DNA from: Streptomyces kurssanovii
Lineage (GTDB): Bacteria; Actinomycetota; Actinomycetes; Streptomycetales; Streptomycetaceae
NCBI RefSeq assembly: GCF_014649695.1
Contig: NZ_BMTN01000032.1
Span: 1-51,453, forward strand
Direction of reading: 5' to 3'
DNA length: 51,453 nt
The notes under the pieces were generated by a model that had not been told where the DNA came from, did no database searches, and saw only the letters and a program-made list of their open reading frames with translations. Position 1 is the first letter of the stretch. Each line of letters starts with the position of its first letter. Below are positions 51,371 through 51,453 of this stretch, in pieces. Position numbers and translations under genes: made by a program.

Positions 51371-51453
51371 CATCCCACGCGGATAAGCGTCAAGCCGCGA
51401 TGGCGGAATGGTCTTTGAGTGGCTGAGTTGGGAAAGCTTTCGTCTCGTCGTAG

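Overview
The window is very GC-rich DNA with strong G/C bias at third codon positions, GTG and TTG starts and 4-base ATGA/GTGA gene overlaps. Gene content (AfsR-like STAND regulator, PP2C/GAF/PAS phosphatase, VCBS exoenzymes, TraB-type conjugation gene, lasso peptide precursors) points to Streptomyces or a close actinomycete. The density of insertion sequences, gene fragments and single-base lesions suggests an accessory chromosome arm or a graveyard of integrative elements rather than core genome.

Layout. 0-1.3 kb: an IS982-type transposase remnant and a YceI-family gene. 1.7-2.8 kb: a Tat-exported PhoX-like protein. 3.1-8.0 kb: a complete branched-chain amino-acid-type ABC importer (livH, livM, livG, livF), with the binding lipoprotein livJ convergent on the other strand. 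8.2-10.6 kb: debris (MerR fragment, IS5 fragment, small pseudogene) and an intact IS481 element with a CTAG target duplication. 11.0-14.2 kb: a TetR regulator divergent from a translationally coupled patatin phospholipase / Baeyer-Villiger monooxygenase operon, whose third gene, a short-chain dehydrogenase, is cut off after about 20 codons. 14.9-18.4 kb (minus strand): an XRE regulator, an M20 peptidase, two tandem lasso-peptide precursor genes, and the ATPase half of an exporter; the cyclase, RRE and leader peptidase genes expected beside such precursors are absent. 18.6-21.4 kb: a small XRE regulator with a perfect operator-like palindrome, an NHEJ-type DNA ligase, a methyltransferase and an NTF2-like protein.

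21.5-25.8 kb: a decayed actinomycete integrative conjugative element (integrase remnant, frameshifted TraB-like ATPase, small membrane protein, DUF6197-like protein) ending at an IS3 fragment. 26-29.8 kb: a 1276-residue secreted PI-PLC / SGNH esterase / VCBS-repeat fusion built on a 159-bp coding repeat. 30.0-32.3 kb: an HTH-NB-ARC-TPR regulator. 32.6-36.2 kb: fragments (HTH protein, AAA kinase, class I glutamine amidotransferase), a Pro/Gln/Glu-rich lipoprotein and a broken AlkD-like gene. 36.4 kb: an EEP-fold hydrolase. 37.5-44.5 kb: a tightly coupled plus-strand operon (ABC exporter, HIT protein, phosphotransferase, triple-Nudix protein, two methyltransferases) in which at least three members carry disabling lesions. 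44.5-47 kb: Ku (frameshifted near its C-terminus), plasmid-type helicase/methylase remnants and a broken VOC protein. 47-49.5 kb: a GAF-PAS-PAS-GAF-PP2C phosphatase. 50.3-51.2 kb: an intact IS5-family element beside a fragment of another IS5 transposase.

Most notable are the two orphan lasso-peptide precursors, the decaying export/modification operon with a three-domain Nudix protein, and the number of near-intact genes broken by one base. These lesions are a mix of indels and substitutions to stop codons; resequencing is needed to separate true decay from assembly error.
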